The notes beneath the pieces are model-generated. The model saw only the letters and a program-made list of their open reading frames with translations. It did no database searches and had not been told where the DNA came from. From Solirubrobacteraceae bacterium (GTDB lineage: Bacteria; Actinomycetota; Thermoleophilia; Solirubrobacterales; Solirubrobacteraceae), in assembly GCA_030149625.1 (NCBI GenBank), contig JASLHP010000276.1, positions 1-11,833 on the forward strand: a DNA stretch of 11,833 nt, in the 5' to 3' direction. Numbering within the stretch: the stretch's first letter is position 1; each line of letters starts with the position of its first letter. Positions 1 to 9,023 of the stretch are shown here, one piece after another. A program made the position numbers and the translations under genes.

Positions 1-266
1 TCGCGTTCTTCAGCGACGCGCTGATCCCGGCTCCCTACATGCGCATGTCGGAGCCGGCGGCCGTGCCGACGGTCGACCTGACGGTGCATTTTCGCGCGCG
101 AATGCACGCGGCGCCCGGCGCCGATCCGCGCGAGCTGTGCCTTGCGCAGACCACGACCGAGCTGATCCACGACGGCTTCTTCGTCGAGGACGGGTCGATC
201 TGGGCCGCCGACGGGACGCTGCTGGCACATTCGCGCCAGCTCGCGATCGTGATCCCGCTTCGTTAG
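1..266 (+). CDS. Acyl-CoA thioesterase family protein, C-terminal fragment (5' end outside window)
   Basis: The reading frame is open from the left edge (first full codon at position 3) to a TAG at 264-266, giving about 87 residues of a longer protein. The fragment has the pattern of the second hot-dog half of TesB-like / 4HBT_3 thioesterases: an AFFSDALIPAP helix segment, then TVDLTVHFRA, then a strand ending in a DGFF-EDGSIWAADGTLLAHSRQLA run and a hydrophobic C-terminus (IVIPLR). The DG.LLA.SRQLA ending is very typical of that family, whose members hydrolyse acyl-CoA thioesters to free acid and CoA in the cytosol. Substrate specificity cannot be judged because the first hot-dog domain is outside the window. 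It is the only + strand gene and runs convergently into the M42 peptidase gene, leaving a 76-bp gap. The ATG at 39 is internal to the domain and not a real start. Confidence 0.8.
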   Translation, partial: AFFSDALIPAPYMRMSEPAAVPTVDLTVHFRARMHAAPGADPRELCLAQTTTELIHDGFFVEDGSIWAADGTLLAHSRQLAIVIPLR

Positions 267-281
267 GCGAGCGAGCTCGCC
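266..281. terminator. Candidate bidirectional terminator hairpin between convergent genes
   Basis: The run GGCGAG-CGAG-CTCGCC forms a 6-bp perfect stem with a 4-base loop. It begins on the last base of the thioesterase stop codon and lies in the 76-bp gap between two convergent genes. No T-run follows on either strand, so it is not a classical intrinsic terminator; U-less hairpins are often proposed as terminators in high-GC actinobacteria. The rest of the gap (282-342) shows nothing else I can name. Position, more than stem strength, is the argument. Confidence 0.35.
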
Positions 282-342
282 GGCGCGCGGGCCGCACGAG
301 CGCCGCGACTGACTGTGGGCTCGCGTCGGGGCTGAGCCTCGC

Positions 343-1463
343 CTAGCGCGCGAACGAGGTCTCGCGCGTCAAGCGCAGCGCCGCCGCCGCGATCAGCCGC
401 GCCGCCGCGTGCACGTCCTCGAGCTGCACGAGCTCGACCGGCGAGTGCATGTAGCGAATCGGGATCGACACGAGCGCGGTGGGCACGCCGCCGCGGCTGA
501 GATGCACGGCGTCGGCGTCCGTGCCGGTGTTGCGCCCGGAGGCCTCGACCGTGAACGGGATCTTCTCGGCCTCGCCGGCTTCGTAGAGCAGCTCGAACAC
601 ACCGTCGTTGAGCGTCGAGCCGCGCGAGATGACAGGGCCTGAGCCGAGCTCGTGCTTGCCCGCCTCCTTGACGTCGATCCCGGGCGCGTCGGTCGCGTGC
701 GTGACGTCGACGACGATCGCCGCGTCCGGCTCGAGCGAGAACGCGCTCGTGCGCGAGCCGCCGAACACGGTCTCCTCCTGCACCGCGGCGACGGCCGCCG
801 TCTCCCAGCGCGCGCCGCCCGCCCGCGCGACGATGCGCGCCGCCTCGAGCGCGACGAACGAGCCGAGGCGATTGTCGAGCGCGCGCGAGGCGAGCCGTCC
901 GTTGGGGAGCTCCAGCGGCTCGGCGTCGATCACCGCGACGTCGCCGATGCGCACGAGCTTGCGCGCCTCATCGCCGTCGCGTGCGCCGACGTCGATGTGC
1001 AGATCGCGGACCTCGGCGACCTTCTTGCGCTCCTCGCCGCGCAGCAGGTGGATCGGCTTCTTGCCGATCACGCCTGGCACGGCGCCGTCGCGCGTGTCGA
1101 GCACCACGCGCTGGCCGACGAGGATCTGCGCATCCCAGCCGCCGACTTCGCGGAACCACAGGTAGCCGTCGTCGTCGATGTGCGTGACGATCAGCCCGAT
1201 CTCGTCGATGTGACCCATCACGAGCAGCCGCCGCGCGTCTTTCTGGAACCCGCGCTTGGCCGCGACGAGCGCGAGCGGCGTGCCGACGATGTCGGTGCTG
1301 AGCTTGGCGAACTCACCGGCGCCCTCGCGCCACACGGCGGCGGGCGCGGTCTCATAGCCCGACGGGCCGCGCGCGAGCAGCAGCTCGCGCAGCAGCGGCG
1401 TGAAGCCGGCTTGTGTCGTCGATCGTCTGCCGGGGCGTTTCGGTGCCTTGCGCGCGCTGGGGC

Positions 1464-1467
<4 letters not shown>
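343..1467 (-). CDS. M42 family metallopeptidase (glutamyl aminopeptidase / endoglucanase-type)
   Basis: The protein has 374 residues, slightly longer than the usual ~350 of M42 aminopeptidases because of a basic N-terminal tail (about residues 1-20). M42 enzymes are cytosolic two-metal aminopeptidases that often assemble into tetrahedral dodecamers and trim short peptides. The metal and catalytic signatures appear in order: GHIDEIG (H86, catalytic D88), ALDNRLG (bridging D198), VQEE (catalytic and metal Glu 231/232), VVDVTHATD (D254), RNTGTDADA (about 312-320) and RYMHSPVE (H341). The stretch from about 105 to 185 is the PDZ-like dimerisation domain inserted in the catalytic fold. Residues after QEE read [11 protein letters not shown] rather than the common VGLRGA, which I take as subfamily variation. 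The start ATG overlaps the aconitase stop (ATGA, 1464-1467) and has no clear Shine-Dalgarno sequence, so translation probably depends on coupling. The substrate is not determinable. Confidence 0.9.
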
Positions 1468-4322
<2,855 letters not shown>

Positions 4323-4329
4323 GGGGCAT

Positions 4330-4336
4330 CTCTCCC
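4330..4336 (-). promoter_or_regulatory. Shine-Dalgarno of acnA
   Basis: On the - strand this reads GGGAGAG, 7 bases before the ATG at 4322. It supports that start over the out-of-frame ATG lying just after the SD. In the 129-bp gap upstream I could not identify a convincing -35/-10 pair, so the acnA promoter is not called. Confidence 0.7.
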
Positions 4337-4427
4337 GTGCGATCCGCGTTTGTACCGTAACCCTCGCGCCCTACCGCCAGTCTCGCAGAGTCGCCGTCGC
4401 GACCCGGCACAGATCTCCGCCGGCGCC

Positions 4428-4448
4428 CGGCCGCGTCGCCAGCGGCCG
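4428..4448 (-). terminator. Candidate hairpin terminator after the diguanylate cyclase gene
   Basis: A 7-bp perfect stem (CGGCCGC / GCGGCCG) with a 7-base loop begins 3 bases after the diguanylate cyclase stop codon on the - strand. There is no U-run on that strand; a short TTTCT follows only on the + strand, where no gene is being read. It may act as a U-less terminator or partial attenuator between the cyclase gene and acnA. Confidence 0.35.
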
Positions 4449-4451
4449 TTT

Positions 4452-5522
4452 CTATTCCTGGGAGGGCGCCGCGGGGGCGCGCGTGACGCGCCCCTTGCCC
4501 TGGCGCTTTGAGCGCAGGAGCGCGGCGTCGCATGCTTCGAGCAGCTCGTCGACGCCCATCGGCGCGCGCCATTGTGCCGCCCCGATCGAGGCCGAGACGC
4601 CGCTCGCGCCGATGCCGTTCTGGGCGGGGATCGCCCGCAGCCGCTCGAGCGCGCGGCTCGCCGCGGCGGCGGCGCTGTCGAGCTCGGCGTTGGGCAGGAT
4701 CACGACGAACTCGTCGCCGCCGTAGCGAGCGACGCGATCGAATGCGCGGAACTCCCCGACGAGCGCCTGCACGACCGCGCGCAGCAGCGCGTCGCCGGCC
4801 TGATGGCCGTAGCGATCGTTGACCGCCTTGAACTCGTCGAGATCGATCAACAGCGCGGACAGCGGCCCATCGGTGCGCGTCGCGCGGCCGATCTCCTCAT
4901 CCAAGCGCCGGCGCATGGCGCGGTGGTTCATGCAGCCGGTGACGGCGTCCGTGCCCGCCTCGGCGCGAGCGCGCGCGAGCGCGAGCGTGGTCGCGGCCTG
5001 CTCGACGAGCGCTGCCGCGAGCTCGACCTGCGAGGTGTCGAAGACCTCGTCGTAGCGGCGCACCAGCACCACCACCGCCTCGACCTCGCCGCGCTCCGCG
5101 AGCGCCAGCAGCAGCGCGCACGTGACCGCTCCCGTCTCCGCCAGCCGCGGCATTCCAGTCGTCAGACCCTCCGCGTCGGCCGCGAGGAAGCTGTTGCGCG
5201 TGTTTGCGACCCAGCTCACGCCGGGTGGGCGCTCGACGCGCGGCAGCAGATAGCTCAGCCGGCCGATGCCGCCGGACAGATACACCGCCACCAGCTCCTC
5301 GTCGCGGTCGCCGTCGACGAGCAGGTGGTGGATGTGCACCTCATCGGCGCCGGGCAGCGACAGCAGCTCGCGCGCGAGCATGCGATACACGGCGTCCGCG
5401 TTGGTGGCGCCGTCGGCGAGCGCGGTCAGGTGGCGGATGCCGGCCAGCAGGCCACCGATGCCCGCGGCAGACGACGAGGTATCCGTACCCGTAACGACAT
5501 CCATGCCGACAATGTACGGCAT
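4452..5522 (-). CDS. Diguanylate cyclase with N-terminal GAF-like sensor domain
   Basis: This 356-residue soluble protein condenses two GTP into c-di-GMP. Residues about 40-185 form a GAF-like domain without membrane segments, followed by a short helical linker and a GGDEF domain (about 190-345). The active-site loop is RYGGDEF (GGDEF at 268-272). Metal Asp D227, substrate residues N235 and D244, and the TDAVTG.MNHRA domain opening are present, so it should be catalytically active. The inhibitory I-site RxxD is also intact (R259-D262), predicting product feedback. There is no EAL or HD-GYP partner domain. The GAF ligand is unknown. The start is uncertain: neither ATG 5522 nor the in-frame ATG 5504 (residue 7) has a Shine-Dalgarno sequence, and a TACATT sequence 6 bases before the second ATG would fit a leaderless mRNA. 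It sits 63 bp behind the secreted protein gene and 129 bp before acnA. Confidence 0.92.
   Translation of the reverse strand: MPYIVGMDVVTGTDTSSSAAGIGGLLAGIRHLTALADGATNADAVYRMLARELLSLPGADEVHIHHLLVDGDRDEELVAVYLSGGIGRLSYLLPRVERPPGVSWVANTRNSFLAADAEGLTTGMPRLAETGAVTCALLLALAERGEVEAVVVLVRRYDEVFDTSQVELAAALVEQAATTLALARARAEAGTDAVTGCMNHRAMRRRLDEEIGRATRTDGPLSALLIDLDEFKAVNDRYGHQAGDALLRAVVQALVGEFRAFDRVARYGGDEFVVILPNAELDSAAAAASRALERLRAIPAQNGIGASGVSASIGAAQWRAPMGVDELLEACDAALLRSKRQGKGRVTRAPAAPSQE
5505..5516 (-). promoter_or_regulatory. Possible -10 element for leaderless diguanylate cyclase mRNA
   Basis: On the - strand a TACATT hexamer (four of six matches to TATAAT) ends 6 bases before the ATG at 5504, the spacing expected if transcription began at that ATG. 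No recognisable -35 element lies 17 bases upstream. The call rests on the hexamer and on the absence of a Shine-Dalgarno sequence at either start. Confidence 0.2.
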
Positions 5523-5532
5523 GGGCCAGCCG

Positions 5533-5562
5533 GCTGGAGGCGGCCGCGCGGCCGCCTCCAGC
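5533..5562 (-). terminator. Perfect 30-bp palindrome, candidate terminator of the secreted-protein gene
   Basis: The half-site GCTGGAGGCGGCCGC is followed immediately by its exact reverse complement, giving 15-bp arms with no spacer. In RNA the innermost bases would open into a small loop on a very stable GC stem. It lies 23 bp past the stop of the secreted-protein gene and 10 bp before the first possible start of the diguanylate cyclase gene, which fits a terminator. No T-run follows on either strand. Because it is a spacer-free palindrome it could also be a protein-binding operator for the cyclase gene. Confidence 0.5.
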
Positions 5563-5585
5563 GCTCCCGCAGGCTTCGCGGACCG

Positions 5586-8500
5586 CTAGCGGAACGTCAC
5601 CGTTACGTTCGCGGTCGAGTGCGCGCCGGGCTTCTTCGGTACGAAGCCGACCCTGACTTTGACCTTGAACGGCCGGCCTTTGCTGCGTCCCCTGCTGGAG
5701 AGCGGGACCTTCAACGTCGTGGCTTTGCTCGCGGCGCCGAGCGTCCTTCTGACGGTCGACAGGCCGCTGCCGCTGCCGCTGATGCGCCCGGCCGCATACG
5801 TCCTGACCGTCAGGTAGGCGGTGTTTCCGACTACCTTGTGCCCGACGATCTGCACGCCGCAGCCGGTCGGCGCGATCACCGTGCTGAGCTTGGTCTGCTT
5901 GCCGTTCTGGCCAGTGATGATCGTCGGCATCAGCAACTTCGCGGTGCACAGGTTGGTCGTGAGTTTTTCCGTCGTCAGCGCCGAGTGCGGCCCGACCGGA
6001 AGGTTGACGGTGATGCTCGAGACCGGCACATCCGGTGTCGCCTCGAAGTTCGTCGTCGTGATCCCGCGCTTGATGTTCGTCTTGCCTTCGACGATCGTAC
6101 GCACGCCGTCGCCTTCGAGCACGAGCTCGAGGCTCGGGAATTCTTCGCCGGCGTGCGAGACGAGGAACGCGGGACCTTTCATCGCCACCGGCAACACCGG
6201 CGTCACCGCGGTGGCGCTTCCCACTTCAGAGCCGGGCGACACTTTCGCGCAGCTGAGGGGATTTTCTTCGAACGTCTTCGCCAGGCACGCTTTCTGCAGC
6301 GTCGTCAGACGCGACGGCAGCGCTTTCGGCAGCGTCACGAGCACCGATTTGATGTTCGACTGGCCGCCGGGCTGCGTGAGCGTCGTCACCAAGCTCGCGC
6401 CGTTGGTTTTCGAGTGCTTGGCCGCCGTCGACGCCACGAATGCCGGCTTGAACGCGAGCGAGCTGCAGCCTTCTGCCTGAAGCGGCGAATTGAGGCCCGT
6501 CTGCGTCCCGCCGAACGTCGACGTCAGACTCGTTTCCGTGTACTCGGTCGAGCAGTTGGTCGGGTTCAACAGAAAGCCTTGCCGGTTGACGTCCACGCTC
6601 AGCGAGCGCAGGCGGATCGGTATCCCGCCGACGATCGTGGGCAGCGTCGTTTCGGCCGTCACGCGCGCCGTCGTCGGATTGATGTTGATCGTCGAGCGCG
6701 TCTTTACGAGACCGAGGTTGAACGGCCCCGCCACGGCCGGCACGGCGATCGACAGACCGAAGGGCGCTCCGTTGTAGGGCCCGGTCATGTACACCGGCCC
6801 CGAGAACGTGTACGGCGAGCTGCCTGAGCCGGCGGTCACCGTGGCGGTGCCGATCTTGCTGGCCGCGCCGCACGTTCCTTCCTGTGCCTGCGGTTCGCCG
6901 CAGAGAGTCACGTCCGGGATCTCGCCGACGAGACCCGCGGGCAGCGTGGTCTTGATCTTTTCCAGGTACTGCTGGCCTTCGGGCCGGCCCAGGTTGAACG
7001 TGTAGGAGTCGTGCACGCCAGCGCTCGGGTTGGAGTATTCCGTGCTCTGGCTGAGCGAGAACGGAATCGATGACGCACAGCCGGTGATCGGCACGCCGAA
7101 TTCGGCGGTAGCGCTCGGAACCCCTTCGGTGGCCACCGGAGTGAAGCTCGAGGAGCCGGTCGGCGTACCGCAGATCAGCGGGTTCGCCACCGATGTGAGA
7201 GCGCCGCGGTTGAAGTGCAACGTCAGCTTGCTGAACGGCTGTTCGGGGTTTTCGTCGAACACCGTCGTCAGCTGGCCGGTCACGGGGTTGGGCGTCACTT
7301 CCGCTTTCAACCTGACGGACACGCCGTAGCGCGCGGAGTTGGCGACGACGTAGACGATGTACGGCGGCCCCGTGATCGGGCCCGTTTCCGGACCTGTGAC
7401 CGGACCACCGAGGTACATCGTTCCCGTGAGCGAGCCCACCGGCAGCGTCGGCACGTCGAGGCTGACCGTGCCCAGTTCCGAGCCGGCCGGGCATGCGACG
7501 CCGAACGTTTCGCTGTGGATCCTCGCCTGCGCGACGGTGCAGGCTTCGAGCCCGTACGCAGCGGACGGATTGAGCGTCATGCCTTCCGGGAGCGTGATCG
7601 TCGCGGTCTTGACTTGCGAGCTGTCGATTTCTTCTTCGCCGGTGAAGTGCGGCAGGGTCACCGCGGTCGTGATCTGATCCGGCTGATCGCTTCCGCTGGC
7701 GCCCGCTTCCAGACTGAACGACGGGTTGAAGGGCACTGCGTTGCACCCCTGGAGGGGAATCAGCGTTTCGTAAGGTTTTCTCGCGAATTCGCGCGCGCCG
7801 CTCGCCACGCTTTTGGCGATTTCCGCTTCGGTCCCGAGCGGGACGCCTTCCAGGCTCAGCGTCGTCGTGTGGTTGCCCGGACAGTTGGTGCCGTTCGTGA
7901 TGAACGCCCCATCGCCGGCGCGACCGTAGTCGAGCTGGCGCGACCTGAGAAGCGGGAGCGAGGGCGAGACGTTGACTTCGAAATAGTCGTGGTAGTCGCC
8001 CGCGTTGGTGCCCTTTGCTTCTCTGCCCCATTCGACGTTGCCTTCGACGAGCGTGTGCGCGTAATACTGTTTCACGGTCGCCGGCCCGGTGATCCCGTGT
8101 GCTTCAAGCACCGTTTTTGTCAGGAGTATCGGGAGTTTGAGCGCCGCGCCGTAGAGCGCCGAGCGCGCCTTCGCCGGCGGCTTCGGCGGTTCCAGGTTGT
8201 AGAGCACGCCCGAGATCGCGACGTCCTTTGCCGCGCCCGCATACACGGTCGCCGTTTCTTCACCGATGACCGTGCTTTCGGGACCGGTTTCGTGGGGTCC
8301 GCCACCCGTTTCGCATGTGGGTGCTTCGTAGAAGCCAAAGCCGGGGACGGGAACTTCCGCTTCGCCAAATTCTTTCATCGTGCACTGCGGCACGTTCGCC
8401 GGACTCGTCGCCAGGCCAGGCGCGACATCGACCCGCACGTGCGTCACGACGGCGGTGGGGATCGCGTTGTCTTCTTTGAACGTACCCGTGTGCGTGACCG

Positions 8501-8780
8501 TGAAGTCGGTCACGCCGAAGGGGACGTGGCCGGCAGCCTGCGTGTAGCCTTCGGTTTCTGATTCACCGTGTTTCGGTTCCACGGTTTCGTTGAGCGGAGA
8601 GCCGAAGACGTCGCTCCCGCCGCTCGCGACTTCGCCGCAGGTTTCGTGGCCCACCTTGCAGTTGATGCCCACGAATTTGTCGATTCCGAGGCTGGCCTGC
8701 GCGGCCGGCGCCGATATGGCTACCAACGCGAACGCACTCACGACGAGCACCACGAGCGAGACACGAACCCTGGACCTCAC
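5586..8780 (-). CDS. Large exported protein with three tandem cysteine-patterned beta modules
   Basis: The start is the GTG at 8780, preceded 5 bases upstream by GGGGAGG; a longer frame to an ATG at 8897 has no SD and buries the signal peptide. This gives 1064 residues: Sec signal peptide 1-29 (RSRVRV, hydrophobic core, APAAQA cleavage), an N-terminal region with its own cysteines (about 30-345), then three modules opening with a G-C motif at C346, C568 and C772, and a C-terminal Ig-like strand domain (974-1064) opening with C974. Each module has four cysteines in the same order (346/414/430/537; 568/627/637/743; 772/832/844/945) plus LP.G/LP-type, C..(A/G).S..G.. and GP.(Y/F) stretches, suggesting repeated disulfide-bonded beta domains. 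There is no LPXTG motif or C-terminal membrane helix. It resembles large secreted repeat proteins of Thermoleophilia whose function I do not know; adhesin or surface layer is only a guess. GAA and AAA codons are commoner than in the neighbours. Confidence 0.85.
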   Translation of the reverse strand: MRSRVRVSLVVLVVSAFALVAISAPAAQASLGIDKFVGINCKVGHETCGEVASGGSDVFGSPLNETVEPKHGESETEGYTQAAGHVPFGVTDFTVTHTGTFKEDNAIPTAVVTHVRVDVAPGLATSPANVPQCTMKEFGEAEVPVPGFGFYEAPTCETGGGPHETGPESTVIGEETATVYAGAAKDVAISGVLYNLEPPKPPAKARSALYGAALKLPILLTKTVLEAHGITGPATVKQYYAHTLVEGNVEWGREAKGTNAGDYHDYFEVNVSPSLPLLRSRQLDYGRAGDGAFITNGTNCPGNHTTTLSLEGVPLGTEAEIAKSVASGAREFARKPYETLIPLQGCNAVPFNPSFSLEAGASGSDQPDQITTAVTLPHFTGEEEIDSSQVKTATITLPEGMTLNPSAAYGLEACTVAQARIHSETFGVACPAGSELGTVSLDVPTLPVGSLTGTMYLGGPVTGPETGPITGPPYIVYVVANSARYGVSVRLKAEVTPNPVTGQLTTVFDENPEQPFSKLTLHFNRGALTSVANPLICGTPTGSSSFTPVATEGVPSATAEFGVPITGCASSIPFSLSQSTEYSNPSAGVHDSYTFNLGRPEGQQYLEKIKTTLPAGLVGEIPDVTLCGEPQAQEGTCGAASKIGTATVTAGSGSSPYTFSGPVYMTGPYNGAPFGLSIAVPAVAGPFNLGLVKTRSTININPTTARVTAETTLPTIVGGIPIRLRSLSVDVNRQGFLLNPTNCSTEYTETSLTSTFGGTQTGLNSPLQAEGCSSLAFKPAFVASTAAKHSKTNGASLVTTLTQPGGQSNIKSVLVTLPKALPSRLTTLQKACLAKTFEENPLSCAKVSPGSEVGSATAVTPVLPVAMKGPAFLVSHAGEEFPSLELVLEGDGVRTIVEGKTNIKRGITTTNFEATPDVPVSSITVNLPVGPHSALTTEKLTTNLCTAKLLMPTIITGQNGKQTKLSTVIAPTGCGVQIVGHKVVGNTAYLTVRTYAAGRISGSGSGLSTVRRTLGAASKATTLKVPLSSRGRSKGRPFKVKVRVGFVPKKPGAHSTANVTVTFR

Positions 8781-8785
8781 GGCTA

Positions 8786-8792
8786 CCTCCCC
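8786..8792 (-). promoter_or_regulatory. Shine-Dalgarno deciding the GTG start of the secreted protein
   Basis: On the - strand this reads GGGGAGG with 5 bases before GTG 8780. It is the strongest ribosome binding site in the window and places the start directly at a canonical signal peptide, removing 39 spurious residues from the longest open frame. Confidence 0.85.
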
Positions 8793-8793
8793 T

Positions 8794-8823
8794 ATCGAAA
8801 CACGGCTGGATCGAGACACGGCT
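8794..8823 (-). repeat. Pair of 14-bp direct repeats in the leader of the secreted-protein gene
   Basis: On the + strand, ATCGAAACACGGCT (8794-8807) and ATCGAGACACGGCT (8810-8823) match at 13 of 14 positions, with a 2-base spacer and a 16-base period. The 7-base core CACGGCT occurs a third time at 8778-8784, across the GTG start codon. The pair lies just upstream of the Shine-Dalgarno sequence. This could be an operator or an RNA-binding element; no known regulator is recognised. Confidence 0.5.
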
Positions 8824-8849
8824 ACACCCCTCAGGAACTCCGAGCAGGC

Positions 8850-8877
8850 AAAAAAGTTGCGGTTACACAAAGCAACT
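8850..8877 (-). terminator. Hairpin with U6 tail: intrinsic terminator or leader attenuator
   Basis: On the - strand AGTTGC, an 11-base loop and GCAACT are followed by a T-run (six T in all, the first in the stem). This is the only classical hairpin-plus-U-tract in the window. It is 143 bp after the histidine kinase stop and 70 bp before the secreted-protein start, so it could end the kinase operon transcript or attenuate a transcript entering the secreted-protein gene. The stem is short, so efficiency is uncertain. A TCTAAT (5 of 6 to TATAAT) lies immediately upstream but has no matching -35. Confidence 0.5.
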
Positions 8878-8995
8878 ATTAGACGACCCTCCCTCAATTC
8901 CTCCGCTTCAAGCTAGGACGAGCGTCGGACGGCTTCGGCTCTCTCCTGGCTGCCCGCTGCTAGAGCTCGCACGCGGCGCCCGAGATCGCCGTTCC

Positions 8996-9023
8996 GTGAC
9001 CGGTGCGCCGGCGGCGCCGTCAC
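8996..9023 (-). terminator. GC-rich hairpin overlapping the histidine kinase stop codon
   Basis: Outer arms GTGAC/GTCAC (8996-9000 and 9019-9023) continue inward, after a one-base bulge, into five further pairs including one G-U, closing a 7-base loop. The kinase stop codon lies in one arm. No U-run follows. It may be a U-less terminator or a 3'-end stabiliser for the kinase mRNA. Confidence 0.35.

Noticed and set aside
4572..6827. 751-codon + strand open frame spanning the cyclase and secreted-protein genes
   Set aside because: Arg-rich shadow crossing two genes with clear motifs, a signal peptide and an SD.
8794..8877. c-di-GMP or other known riboswitch in the secreted-protein leader
   Set aside because: Considered because of the nearby cyclase; I could not match the conserved core of the GEMM class or any other class I know.
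8781..8897. N-terminal extension of the secreted protein to ATG 8897
   Set aside because: No SD at that ATG, and it would put 39 residues in front of a canonical signal peptide whose GTG has a strong SD.
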